Below are positions 33,474 through 41,794 of a stretch of 55,053 nucleotides of DNA, one piece after another. The DNA is from Candidatus Aminicenantota bacterium (GTDB taxonomy: Bacteria; Acidobacteriota; Aminicenantia; Aminicenantales; Aminicenantaceae). Numbering within the stretch: position 1 is the first letter of the stretch; each line of letters begins with the position of its first letter. The translations under genes were made by a program, and so were the position numbers. The stretch spans positions 1 to 55,053 of the forward strand of contig JAFGMO010000079.1 in assembly GCA_016927475.1 (NCBI GenBank), given 5' to 3'. The notes beneath the pieces were generated by a model. It was not told where the DNA came from. It saw only the letters and a list, made by a program, of their open reading frames with translations, and made no database searches.

Positions 33474-36035
33474 ATGACAGAAAAAAACACATCTCCTCCA
33501 AAAATCCTGCAAAAAATGCTTCGATTCCTGGTCAACAGGCGTTCGAATGAAGCCATCTTGGGCGACCTGGAAGAAGAATTTATATCTACGGCCGAAACCC
33601 AGGGAAGACACAGAGCCCTTCTTAATTACTGGAGGACTATTATCATTTCCATACCATCCTTTCTAAAAAACCAACTCTGCTGGAGCGCTACCATGTTTAA
33701 AAACACTCTCAAAATCGTCTGGAGAAATATTCTAAAAAGCCCGCTGACCGCTGTCATAAGCATCACAGGCCTGGCCGTCGGTATGGCTTGTTTCATTCTG
33801 ATTTCCCTCTGGGTTCGTGATGAGCTCAGCTATGATACCTTCCTCGAAAAAAAAGACCGTTTGTACCTGGTGACCATTACCCATCCCAACGATATCGTCG
33901 ACTTCAATGTCCCCTATGCGCTGCCCTATTATTTAGCGGAAAATTTTCCGGAAATCAGCCAACTTACCCCAGTTTACGAACTGGGAAATCTGAGTTCCTG
34001 TTATTTGCGGACGACCTCACTAGAAGGAGACACGATAACCTATTATGAAAAAAATCTCGTTCTCGTCGATCCCGGCTTTTTTTCCATGTTTTCTTTCCCT
34101 TTCATCCACGGCCAACCGGAAACGGCTTTAACGGCACCGAATGCTGTTATTCTGAGAGATAAGGCTGCCGAAAAATATTTCGGCAAAGAAAACCCCATGG
34201 GAAAAAAATTGACCTTCAATGACAGGCAGGACCTTGTCGTCTCCGGGGTGGTTCATATTCCGGAAAACTCGCACATTCAATTCGACTTTCTGTCTCCTCT
34301 TGAACAGCCTCTCAGTGAGGATTGGAACTGGAGAGACCAAGCCTATGTGCTGCTCGAAAACAATGCCGATGTCGATAACCTCAAAGAAAAAATTGCCGGT
34401 TCCTTAAACGAACGTGCGCCTTATCCTTTGCCGGGAACATTCAGGGTCGGTCTTATGCCCATGACAAAAGTCCACCTTTCCTTCGGCCGCAGGATTTACG
34501 TCGCCATTTTCTCTTTGATCGCCGTCTTCATTGTGGCCATTGCCTGCGTCAACGCCATGAACATGTCCACGGCCCGGGCCGGTGGTCGGGCCAAAGAAGT
34601 GGGCCTGCGAAAGGTCGTCGGAGCCTATAAGAGACAGCTTGTCACCCAGTTTCTCAGCGAAAGTTTGTTGACAACTCTTTTGGCGCTATTCCTGTCTCTA
34701 TTTCTGGCCAGGCTTTTTCTTCCCCTTCTCAACACCATGAGTTCCAAAACGATGTCCCTTTTGCCGCTTCTCGATCACCAGCTTCTTTTTATTCTTGGAG
34801 GCTTGACCCTCCTCGTCACAGCCGGGTCCGGAATCTACCCGGCTTTTATTCTCTCCTCGGCAAAACCCGTCAACACGCTGAAGGGTTTTCGGCCGGGAAG
34901 GAAGCGGCGGCCCTTCCTCAGGCTGGCCACCGTTGTCGGCCAGTTCACCATATCGGTTCTTCTTATCGCCTGTACCCTCGTCGTATTCAAACAGCTGACG
35001 TACATGAGGAACAAACCCTTAGGATTCACGGCGGACAGCGTCATTCGAATTCCTATCAACCAGGCTTTGAAGGCTCGGTTTCTCAGTTTCAAGAATGAAC
35101 TCCTTCAAAACCCGGGAATTCTAAATGTTACGGCAGGTCAGGCTTTTCCTTTCGACGAGGACTACAAAACAGGAGGCGTGGAATGGCGTGGAAAGGACCC
35201 CAACATGATTCCCAATGTGAGATATTCCATCTCCCATTTTGACTATATTGAGACATTCGATATGGAAATCGTTGAGGGGCGAAGCTTTTTAAAAGAAAAT
35301 ACCTCAGATCGATACAACTTTGTTATCAACGAGGAAGCGGTCCGCTATATGGGTTTCGAACATCCCATCGGCCAAAGACTCAAGTTTTGGAACCAGGAAG
35401 GACAAGTCATCGGAGTCGTCAAAAATTTCCATCATGTCTCCCTGCACAGGGAAATCATGCCCCAAATTTTAACCATCAACCCCCGCTTTTCGGAAGCTCT
35501 TCGTTTTATCTTTATCAAGATTTCCCCGGAAAACATTCCGGGGAGCCTGGCTCACATTCAAAAGATGTCGGAAAAATGGGCACCCGGCTATCCCTATTCT
35601 TTCGCTTTTCTCGACAATGACCTTCAGGCTCTCTATTCATCTGAAAAAAGCCTGGGACGGATCTTTTCCGTGTTCGCGGTTCTGGCCATTTTTATTTCCT
35701 GCCTGGGAATCTTCGGATTATCCGCCTATTCCGCCGAACAGCGCACCAAAGAGATCGGCATTCGCAAGGTCCTGGGGGCATCCAGTCCGAAAATTCTCAG
35801 CCTTCTTTCCAAGGATTTTTTTCTTTGGGTGTTGGCGGCCAATATTATCGCTTGGCCCATCGCCTTTTGGGCTATGCACAAATGGCTTCAGACATTCGCC
35901 TACAGGACCGTCCTGAATCCCGGTGTGTTTTTCCTAAGTGCGGTTCTCTCCTTTCTCACAGCGGCTCTTCCCATCGGCTACCAATCCCTCAAGGCTTCTT
36001 CCGCTGATCCCGTCAAGACACTGAAATACGAATAA
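33474..36035 (+). CDS. Duplicated FtsX/MacB-type permease 2 with prefix domain
   Basis: 853-aa permease. The prefix domain (about 1-80) reads ILGDLEEEFISTAETQGRH. TM1 is at about 92-114 (SITGLAVGMACFILIS), the first FtsX triple at about 342-470 (AKEVGLRKVVGAYKRQ), the internal repeat TM at about 484-504 and the last triple at about 729-853 (TKEIGIRKVLGASSPK), ending DPVKTLKYE. Among the five permeases this has the most diverged first periplasmic domain by eye. AGGAA is 5 nt before the ATG. Substrate and energy source unknown; possible roles include export of peptides or lipids or mechanotransmission, which is inference from MacB-type proteins. Confidence 0.92.
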   Translation: MTEKNTSPPKILQKMLRFLVNRRSNEAILGDLEEEFISTAETQGRHRALLNYWRTIIISIPSFLKNQLCWSATMFKNTLKIVWRNILKSPLTAVISITGLAVGMACFILISLWVRDELSYDTFLEKKDRLYLVTITHPNDIVDFNVPYALPYYLAENFPEISQLTPVYELGNLSSCYLRTTSLEGDTITYYEKNLVLVDPGFFSMFSFPFIHGQPETALTAPNAVILRDKAAEKYFGKENPMGKKLTFNDRQDLVVSGVVHIPENSHIQFDFLSPLEQPLSEDWNWRDQAYVLLENNADVDNLKEKIAGSLNERAPYPLPGTFRVGLMPMTKVHLSFGRRIYVAIFSLIAVFIVAIACVNAMNMSTARAGGRAKEVGLRKVVGAYKRQLVTQFLSESLLTTLLALFLSLFLARLFLPLLNTMSSKTMSLLPLLDHQLLFILGGLTLLVTAGSGIYPAFILSSAKPVNTLKGFRPGRKRRPFLRLATVVGQFTISVLLIACTLVVFKQLTYMRNKPLGFTADSVIRIPINQALKARFLSFKNELLQNPGILNVTAGQAFPFDEDYKTGGVEWRGKDPNMIPNVRYSISHFDYIETFDMEIVEGRSFLKENTSDRYNFVINEEAVRYMGFEHPIGQRLKFWNQEGQVIGVVKNFHHVSLHREIMPQILTINPRFSEALRFIFIKISPENIPGSLAHIQKMSEKWAPGYPYSFAFLDNDLQALYSSEKSLGRIFSVFAVLAIFISCLGIFGLSAYSAEQRTKEIGIRKVLGASSPKILSLLSKDFFLWVLAANIIAWPIAFWAMHKWLQTFAYRTVLNPGVFFLSAVLSFLTAALPIGYQSLKASSADPVKTLKYE

Positions 36036-36084
36036 CTAGAAAAGGCTCAAATATCATATTATTTTAATTTCAAGCCCCTCGAAC

Positions 36085-36113
36085 TTGCTTTTATACATCT
36101 TGGTCACTATATT
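36085..36113 (+). promoter_or_regulatory. Predicted promoter of the SBBP protein gene
   Basis: TTGCTT, 17-bp spacer, TATATT, ending 29 bp before the ATG at 36143. It separates the SBBP gene from the permease unit upstream. Confidence 0.5.
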
Positions 36114-36142
36114 TATAAGTGAATATCTACAGGGGAAAGATC

Positions 36143-38611
36143 ATGAACAGACACCTTTATCTTTTCGTTTTTGTTTTGATCTTTTTGGTCATTTTTTATG
36201 GAGGGAAAAGATTCGAAGCAAAAAACATTCCCACCGGTCCCTCATCCACAACTGGTGTTGACGCTTTGAGCGGCCGGTCCTTGTCTTTCGTGGAAAACCA
36301 GGGCCAATGGGACAAACGTGCCTGTTTCGGCACTAAAATCCGAGGTGGAACGGTTTTTTTCTGCCAACACAAGGTAGTGTTCAGTTTTAAAGTTAAAAAA
36401 AACCATCCCGGGAAAAAGACTGATGGCCGGGACAAGAACGTCGAATGTGAAGAATATCAGTCGGAAATAGTCAGAAAACGATTCCTGGAAACCGAAGGGG
36501 ACGTTCGATTAAAAGGGATCAATAAAAAGCAAGCCCGGTTTCATTATTTGAACGGCAGGCAGCCTGAACAGTGGTCCGTCGACGTTCCATCATTCAAAAA
36601 AGTGATATATGAAAATATGTATCCAGGCATCGACTGTATCTTTTCAGGAGAAAGGGGAGCTTTAAAATCCGCGTATGTTGTTTATCCTTCCGGCCGAGCA
36701 AAAGATATCGTCTTTATGCTCGACGGGGTGAAAAAACTCTCCGTAGATGACAGCGGCCGGTTGGTCGCAAAAACAGCCTTCGGAACGCTTAAAGAAAACA
36801 AGCCCTCCTGCTTTCAGTTTATCGAAGGAAAAAAACGTACGGTTTCCGCTTCTTATTCCCTCAATAAGGATAACAGGATATCATTCAGGATGGGAAAATA
36901 TGATAAGGAGAAAACGCTTTTCATCGACCCTGGTTTGGAATATTCCACCTACCTTGGAGGCAGTCAATGGGACCGGGCTTACTCGGTCACCGTCGACTCG
37001 GCAGGTTACGCCTATCTCGTAGGCTATACACAATCCTCCAAATTTCCCGCTACATCCGGCGCTTATGATACAACCTTGAGCGGATCTCAGGATCTTTTCG
37101 TGGCCAAATTTGACCCGACAGGCTCCTCACTCATTTTCTGTACGTATCTCGGGGGATCTCAATGGGAATACAGAGGAAACATCGCCGTAGACTCATCTTT
37201 CAATATCTATATCACCGGCGAGACCGATTCTTCTGATTTCCCGACCACATCCGGAGCCTACAGCAATTTATTTTTTGGGGGAGGCGACATCGTCGTGGTC
37301 AAACTCAACCCCCTTGGGAACGGCCTGATCTATTCGACCTTTATCGGCGGTTGGCACGAGGACAGGCCATACGGTCTAGCCCTCGACACCAGCGGAAGCG
37401 TCCCCAAGGTATATATCACGGGAACCACCTGGTCTCCCGACCTTCCCGCAACACCAGGAGCTTTTAAAACATATAAAAGCGGTCCTTCCGAAGCCTTTGT
37501 CCTCAAGTTAAAACTCTCTGGAACCGGGATATCCGACCTCATCTACTTGACCTATCTCGGAGGGGCCGGCGATGAGGAAGGATATGCCATCGCGGTGGAC
37601 AACAACGAGTGCGCTTATGTAACGGGCTGGTCGGATTCCATCGGTTTCCCGACGGTTCCCGGCAGTTTTGATACGACCTACAACTATCCTTGCACCTACG
37701 TAACCAAAATCAACCCAACGGGTACGGGCTTGGTATACTCCACCTGGCTGGGAGGTTCCCTGGGCGGCACGGGAAGAGCGATAGCCCTCCGCGTCTCGGG
37801 GAACAAGGCCTATGCCTACGTTACGGGAGAAACGGCTTCATCGGATTTCCCGGTTACGACAGGAGCTATGGATCAAACCTTCAACGGCGGAACCCATGAT
37901 GCGTATATAACCCGCCTCTCTCTCGACGGCGATTATTTGGTTTATTCTTCTTATCTTGGAGGAAACGGTGATGACAGAGCTTACGGCGTCGCTCTGGACA
38001 GCGAACACCATATCTGGGTTGCCGGGCAGACGGATTCCACCGATTTTCCCGTCAAAGCGGATGATTATGATACGACCTTTAACGGCGTTAAGGATGTTTT
38101 TCTGACTAAGATAGCTTCAGATGGAAGCATGTATCTCCATTCCACCTACATAGGGGGCAGCGACAACGATCAAGTCACTGCCATTGCCATCGACACTGAC
38201 AACGAGGCTTACCTAACAGGCTACACTATCTCTCCCGACTATCCTACCTACCATCCTTTTCAGGCGAATTGCGCCGGAGAATGGGACGTATTCCTGACTA
38301 AGTACGTCGGAGAGATGATCTACCCACCCTTGAACTTTCACGGGGATCAGGTTGAAAACAGATCTCTTTTGCAGAAACAAACCATCAATGTTCTTAACTG
38401 GGATGCCAATCCCAATAATGAAAAAATAACACATTACAGGATCTATTCAAAAGCAGTTCTTTTGGCATGGACTCTGCTGGCCGAAGTAGACTCGAGCACC
38501 TTTTCCTTCTTGGACAAAAACGTTACAGCCGGAACGGCGAAAAAGTATAAGCTAGTGGCCGTCAGCACCACGGGAAAAGAAGGGCTTGCGGCCTACCTGA
38601 TAATTTCTTAA
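36143..38611 (+). CDS. SBBP-repeat beta-propeller protein with DUF7948-type N-terminus
   Basis: Exported protein of 822 aa. N-terminal hydrophobic signal (about 5-22), a DUF7948-like domain (SFVENQGQWDKRA onward, about 45-265), then seven SBBP repeats of about 55 residues, each with a YSTYLGG-type strand, an AVD strand, YVTG or YLVG, and a SSDFPTT-type turn; seven copies fit a seven-bladed propeller. A fibronectin-III-like domain closes the protein (about 720-822). Function unknown; such proteins are surface or secreted and thought to be adhesive or structural. The frame opens at 36119; AGGGGAAAG before the ATG at 36143 favours that start. Confidence 0.9.
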   Translation: MNRHLYLFVFVLIFLVIFYGGKRFEAKNIPTGPSSTTGVDALSGRSLSFVENQGQWDKRACFGTKIRGGTVFFCQHKVVFSFKVKKNHPGKKTDGRDKNVECEEYQSEIVRKRFLETEGDVRLKGINKKQARFHYLNGRQPEQWSVDVPSFKKVIYENMYPGIDCIFSGERGALKSAYVVYPSGRAKDIVFMLDGVKKLSVDDSGRLVAKTAFGTLKENKPSCFQFIEGKKRTVSASYSLNKDNRISFRMGKYDKEKTLFIDPGLEYSTYLGGSQWDRAYSVTVDSAGYAYLVGYTQSSKFPATSGAYDTTLSGSQDLFVAKFDPTGSSLIFCTYLGGSQWEYRGNIAVDSSFNIYITGETDSSDFPTTSGAYSNLFFGGGDIVVVKLNPLGNGLIYSTFIGGWHEDRPYGLALDTSGSVPKVYITGTTWSPDLPATPGAFKTYKSGPSEAFVLKLKLSGTGISDLIYLTYLGGAGDEEGYAIAVDNNECAYVTGWSDSIGFPTVPGSFDTTYNYPCTYVTKINPTGTGLVYSTWLGGSLGGTGRAIALRVSGNKAYAYVTGETASSDFPVTTGAMDQTFNGGTHDAYITRLSLDGDYLVYSSYLGGNGDDRAYGVALDSEHHIWVAGQTDSTDFPVKADDYDTTFNGVKDVFLTKIASDGSMYLHSTYIGGSDNDQVTAIAIDTDNEAYLTGYTISPDYPTYHPFQANCAGEWDVFLTKYVGEMIYPPLNFHGDQVENRSLLQKQTINVLNWDANPNNEKITHYRIYSKAVLLAWTLLAEVDSSTFSFLDKNVTAGTAKKYKLVAVSTTGKEGLAAYLIIS

Positions 38612-38705
38612 CATTGATGAACAAACTGAATTTTGGGGCCCACTTTATCCAGCCTGGGGAAGCCAAATCAAAAGCCTCAATCAATCTTGGACGAGGGAGG
38701 AACTC

Positions 38706-39251
38706 ATGAAAACAAAAGCGATATTGGCTATTCTTCTTCTATCCTTATGCGGGATGGCCTATGCTCATACCGTCAAAATTATGGGGAAAGCCTCCTATTT
38801 TTATCCTCAGGAAGAGGCATTTCGCGATATCTACGAAGGAGGGCTGCGCTATGGCGGGGAAATAGAGGTGGCAATTTGGAAAGGAATCGGGATTTGGCTG
38901 GGAGGCGATTATTTCTTCAAAAAAGGCGAGTTGACTTTCACCAAAGAAAAGACCTCTCTATGGATTATCCCAGCCTATTTCGGCCTGAAATTCCGTCTTC
39001 CGGAAAAAAGTGTAAGCCCCTATTTCGGCTTGGGAGCGGGTTATTTCTTTTTTAAAGAAGACAATCCCATCGGCAAGGTTGATGAGGGAAAAATCGGCGG
39101 GATCGCCCAGCTGGGATTTACTTTTTCCGTAGGAGGCCCCATTTTCTTCGACCTGCAGTTCACCTATACCTACTGCGAAGTAAAACCGTCTGGTGTCAAG
39201 GCACAACTGGGAGGCCTTCAGGGAGGAGTCGGCCTGGGATTTCAGTTTTAA
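38706..39251 (+). CDS. Small outer-membrane beta-barrel protein (OmpA/OmpW-like fold)
   Basis: 181 aa with a signal peptide (1-20, ending AYA) and about eight amphipathic strands (GGEIEVAIWKGIGIWLGGDY, YFGLGAGYFFF, GIAQLGFTFSVGG), ending in LGFQF with a terminal Phe, the usual assembly signal. Length and pattern fit an eight-stranded outer-membrane barrel. GGAGGAA lies about 5 nt before the ATG. It stands between the SBBP and GWxTD genes, same strand. No specific function. Confidence 0.82.
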   Translation: MKTKAILAILLLSLCGMAYAHTVKIMGKASYFYPQEEAFRDIYEGGLRYGGEIEVAIWKGIGIWLGGDYFFKKGELTFTKEKTSLWIIPAYFGLKFRLPEKSVSPYFGLGAGYFFFKEDNPIGKVDEGKIGGIAQLGFTFSVGGPIFFDLQFTYTYCEVKPSGVKAQLGGLQGGVGLGFQF

Positions 39252-39468
39252 GCCTGTCCGTAAATCATCCATGATTTTATTTTTCTCCCTCTAGCGGATT
39301 CATCTTTCCCCCACTGAAACATTCCTATCCTCACAAATCAGTCCTTTTCTAGGGGACAATACTTTAAGTATTTTTTCCAAACTGTTAAACAAAGTAATGT
39401 GCTGGATCGTATTCAGGATGAGCCAGATTGAGGAATAAACACACGTGCCGCAGAAAGGATGGCGCAAA

Positions 39469-40413
39469 ATGAAACCGGCAGCCTGTTTGCTGGCAGCGCT
39501 TCTGACTGTTTCCTGCAGTTCGACAGTTCCGAAAATTGATCCACAGGATCCTTTCTATAAATCATTCCTTGAAAAAACACGCCTCATCATGACCGATGAA
39601 GAAATTAAGATTTATACATCCCTTCCCGACCGTGAATCCAAAGCGGAATTTATCGAAGAGTTCTGGAAAATGCGCGACCCCAATCCAAATACCCCGGAAA
39701 ACGAGAACAAACAAGAATTTTATAGCCGGATTGCTTTCGCCAATACATGGTTCTCTGACTGGCATACATTCAGAGGAAAAACGATAGGCAGGGGGAAAGA
39801 GGCCGACAGAGGATGGAGAACGGATAAAGGGCGGATTTTTATCGTTCTCGGCCTGCCTGACCTGGTCAATTATGGTGACGGAGTATGGGAGCCGATGAAG
39901 TTGTATTACGATCATCAAAGCCGATATGAAGCCTGGTATTATGACGCCATGAGGCTGGTCATCGGGTTTTATAAGACAGCCGGCGGAAGATGGCGGTCTT
40001 ACGATTCCGTACTGCTAAACGAATACATGAATCAAGCTAAAATGTATATGGTCTCCAGGGATTATCAAGTGGACGTAAAAAATCCTTTTCGAGCCAAAGC
40101 GGATTATAAGGACGGCTGTCTAGAATTCAAGGTTCCCTCGACATGTTTGAATTATGAAGAAATAAATGAAGAACTTGAAATAGAAATTCACATTCGGGTA
40201 AATATCTACCGGGAATCTAAAAAAATCGATACTATCGAAGAATCAAAAATCTTTTCTTTTAAAAAAGAAGATTTGTTCGACATGAAACATATCATTCTCA
40301 AATTGCCTTATTCACCTGAAAAAAAAGGCCGCTACTTATTCGATGCCCTGCTCACCGACAAAAAATCAATGACCTTCGCCAGATACAGAACCTACGTCAA
40401 ACTGAACAAATAA
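39469..40413 (+). CDS. GWxTD domain-containing lipoprotein
   Basis: 314 aa. N-terminal signal with a lipoprotein-like cysteine (LLTVSCSS), then the GWxTD domain: DEEIKIYTSLPDRESKAEFIEEFW, KMRDPNPNTPENE and the signature DRGWRTDKGRIFIVLG. The family is characteristic of Acidobacteriota, Aminicenantes and some FCB bacteria; its function is unknown. The C-terminal third is a beta-rich region (EELEIEIHIRVNIYRESKK). A GTG at 39445 opens the frame, but the ATG at 39469 with AAGGA 9 nt upstream starts the lipoprotein signal. Convergent with the phosphofructokinase gene (14 bp). Confidence 0.9.
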   Translation: MKPAACLLAALLTVSCSSTVPKIDPQDPFYKSFLEKTRLIMTDEEIKIYTSLPDRESKAEFIEEFWKMRDPNPNTPENENKQEFYSRIAFANTWFSDWHTFRGKTIGRGKEADRGWRTDKGRIFIVLGLPDLVNYGDGVWEPMKLYYDHQSRYEAWYYDAMRLVIGFYKTAGGRWRSYDSVLLNEYMNQAKMYMVSRDYQVDVKNPFRAKADYKDGCLEFKVPSTCLNYEEINEELEIEIHIRVNIYRESKKIDTIEESKIFSFKKEDLFDMKHIILKLPYSPEKKGRYLFDALLTDKKSMTFARYRTYVKLNK

Positions 40414-40427
40414 CACAGGAGCCTGTG

Positions 40428-41630
40428 CTATTCAGTGGTCATGATAAACAAAGGCTTCTGATTGAAGCTCTCGTATTTCGGGCGCAGCCTTTCCGTATTG
40501 TAGTACTTTTCCACATCAACGATCTTTTTCCTGCTGGTAAGGATATCAATGGGAATGCTGTCGTACTGGCCGTTCCTTAAAACCACCATCCGCCCAAAAG
40601 CCTTCTGCAGGATGAGATCCAAAGCCAGGTTGCCGAAGGCCATGGGAACGATGGAATCGATGGCGTCCGGATCTCCGCATCTCACCAGGTAGCTCAAACG
40701 CTGGTTGATAACATTGATCCGGCGACCCCGGTTAAAACGGGGAGAGATTTTTTTTAACTCACTGGATATGAAGTCCCCCACTCCGCCCAATTTTTTATGC
40801 CCGAACATATCCTTTTCATCATGCTCAAAAACCATATCCCGTCCCTCTACAATGGCTCCTTCCGATACCAGAACGACCGAATAGTGGCTGGGATTGGTGT
40901 AGCGGTCCTGGGTTAGAAGCTCGCAGAGACGTTCTATTCGAAAGGGATGCTCCGGAATGACACATCGGTTGGCCGCTCCGGCCATCGTGGGTAGAAGGGC
41001 GGTAAATCCTGCATAGCGGCCAAAAACCTCGATGACCAAAAACCTCTCATGAGATCCGGCCGTTGTCCGAAGGGAATGGGTCATGCTGATGGTCCGGGTC
41101 ACACAGGTGCTGAAACCGATACAATAATCGGTGCCGGGAACATCATTATCCATAGTTTTGGGCACGGCGATTACTTTAATTCCTTCCTTATGAAGCATGA
41201 CTCCATAACTGAGGGTATCATCACCGCCGATGGGAATCAGATAATCAATGCCCAGAAACTCCAGATTTTTCAAGACTTCTGGCGTCAGGTCATTCTTTTC
41301 TTCTTGATACGTATCTTTCAAATGAGAGGGAACATTTGCCGCGGGAACACTGCTGGGTCTCGTTCGGGAGGTATGAAGAAAGGTCCCCCCCGTCCTTCCG
41401 ACTTTATTGACCAGCTCCTCGGTTAAAATCTGAACATTGTGATCATTGGGAGCATCCTTATCGCGCTTCATGTCGATCAAACCCGCCCATCCCCTGCGGA
41501 TACCGACAACGTCATATCCTTCGCGAAGGGCACGGATCGTAATGGCCCGGATGGCCGGATTTAATCCGGGAACATCTCCCCCTCCTGTGAGAATACCGAT
41601 ACAACCTTTTTTCGACGGCATTTTTTTCAT
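40428..41630 (-). CDS. pfp: 6-phosphofructokinase, predicted pyrophosphate-dependent
   Basis: Glycolytic enzyme phosphorylating fructose 6-phosphate. Full-length PFK fold of 400 aa: ILTGGGDVPGLN at the N-terminus, IGGDDTLS, PKTMDNDVPGTD (catalytic Asp of the TxDND motif), EVFGRYAGF and the C-terminal GYDSIPI-like region (NGQYDSIPID). Two diagnostic positions favour pyrophosphate over ATP: Asp in GGDD (Gly in ATP enzymes) and Lys in PKTMDND (Gly in ATP enzymes). PPi-linked enzymes are reversible. AAAGGAG lies 7 nt before the ATG. It lies 164 bp downstream of the S46 peptidase gene on the same strand; cotranscription is uncertain. Donor specificity is inference from these residues. Confidence 0.92.
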   Translation of the reverse strand: MKKMPSKKGCIGILTGGGDVPGLNPAIRAITIRALREGYDVVGIRRGWAGLIDMKRDKDAPNDHNVQILTEELVNKVGRTGGTFLHTSRTRPSSVPAANVPSHLKDTYQEEKNDLTPEVLKNLEFLGIDYLIPIGGDDTLSYGVMLHKEGIKVIAVPKTMDNDVPGTDYCIGFSTCVTRTISMTHSLRTTAGSHERFLVIEVFGRYAGFTALLPTMAGAANRCVIPEHPFRIERLCELLTQDRYTNPSHYSVVLVSEGAIVEGRDMVFEHDEKDMFGHKKLGGVGDFISSELKKISPRFNRGRRINVINQRLSYLVRCGDPDAIDSIVPMAFGNLALDLILQKAFGRMVVLRNGQYDSIPIDILTSRKKIVDVEKYYNTERLRPKYESFNQKPLFIMTTE

Positions 41631-41794
41631 GGCGGATCTCCTTTGAAATCACAAAACGATCGGCGGCTTTGGCCGCTTCCCCTTTAAAACACCATAAAAA
41701 GAACACAAAAAAATGTCAAACTGAAGTCCGCCCCAAATGGAGAAACTCTTTCGGTCTCTTCCCGCGGCATAAAACTGAGCTGTATCCTGCCTCG

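Noticed and set aside
39358..39378. AATACTT-T-AAGTATT followed by T residues as terminator
   Set aside because: The stem is short, all but AT-only and the loop too small; weak evidence in an AT-rich gap.
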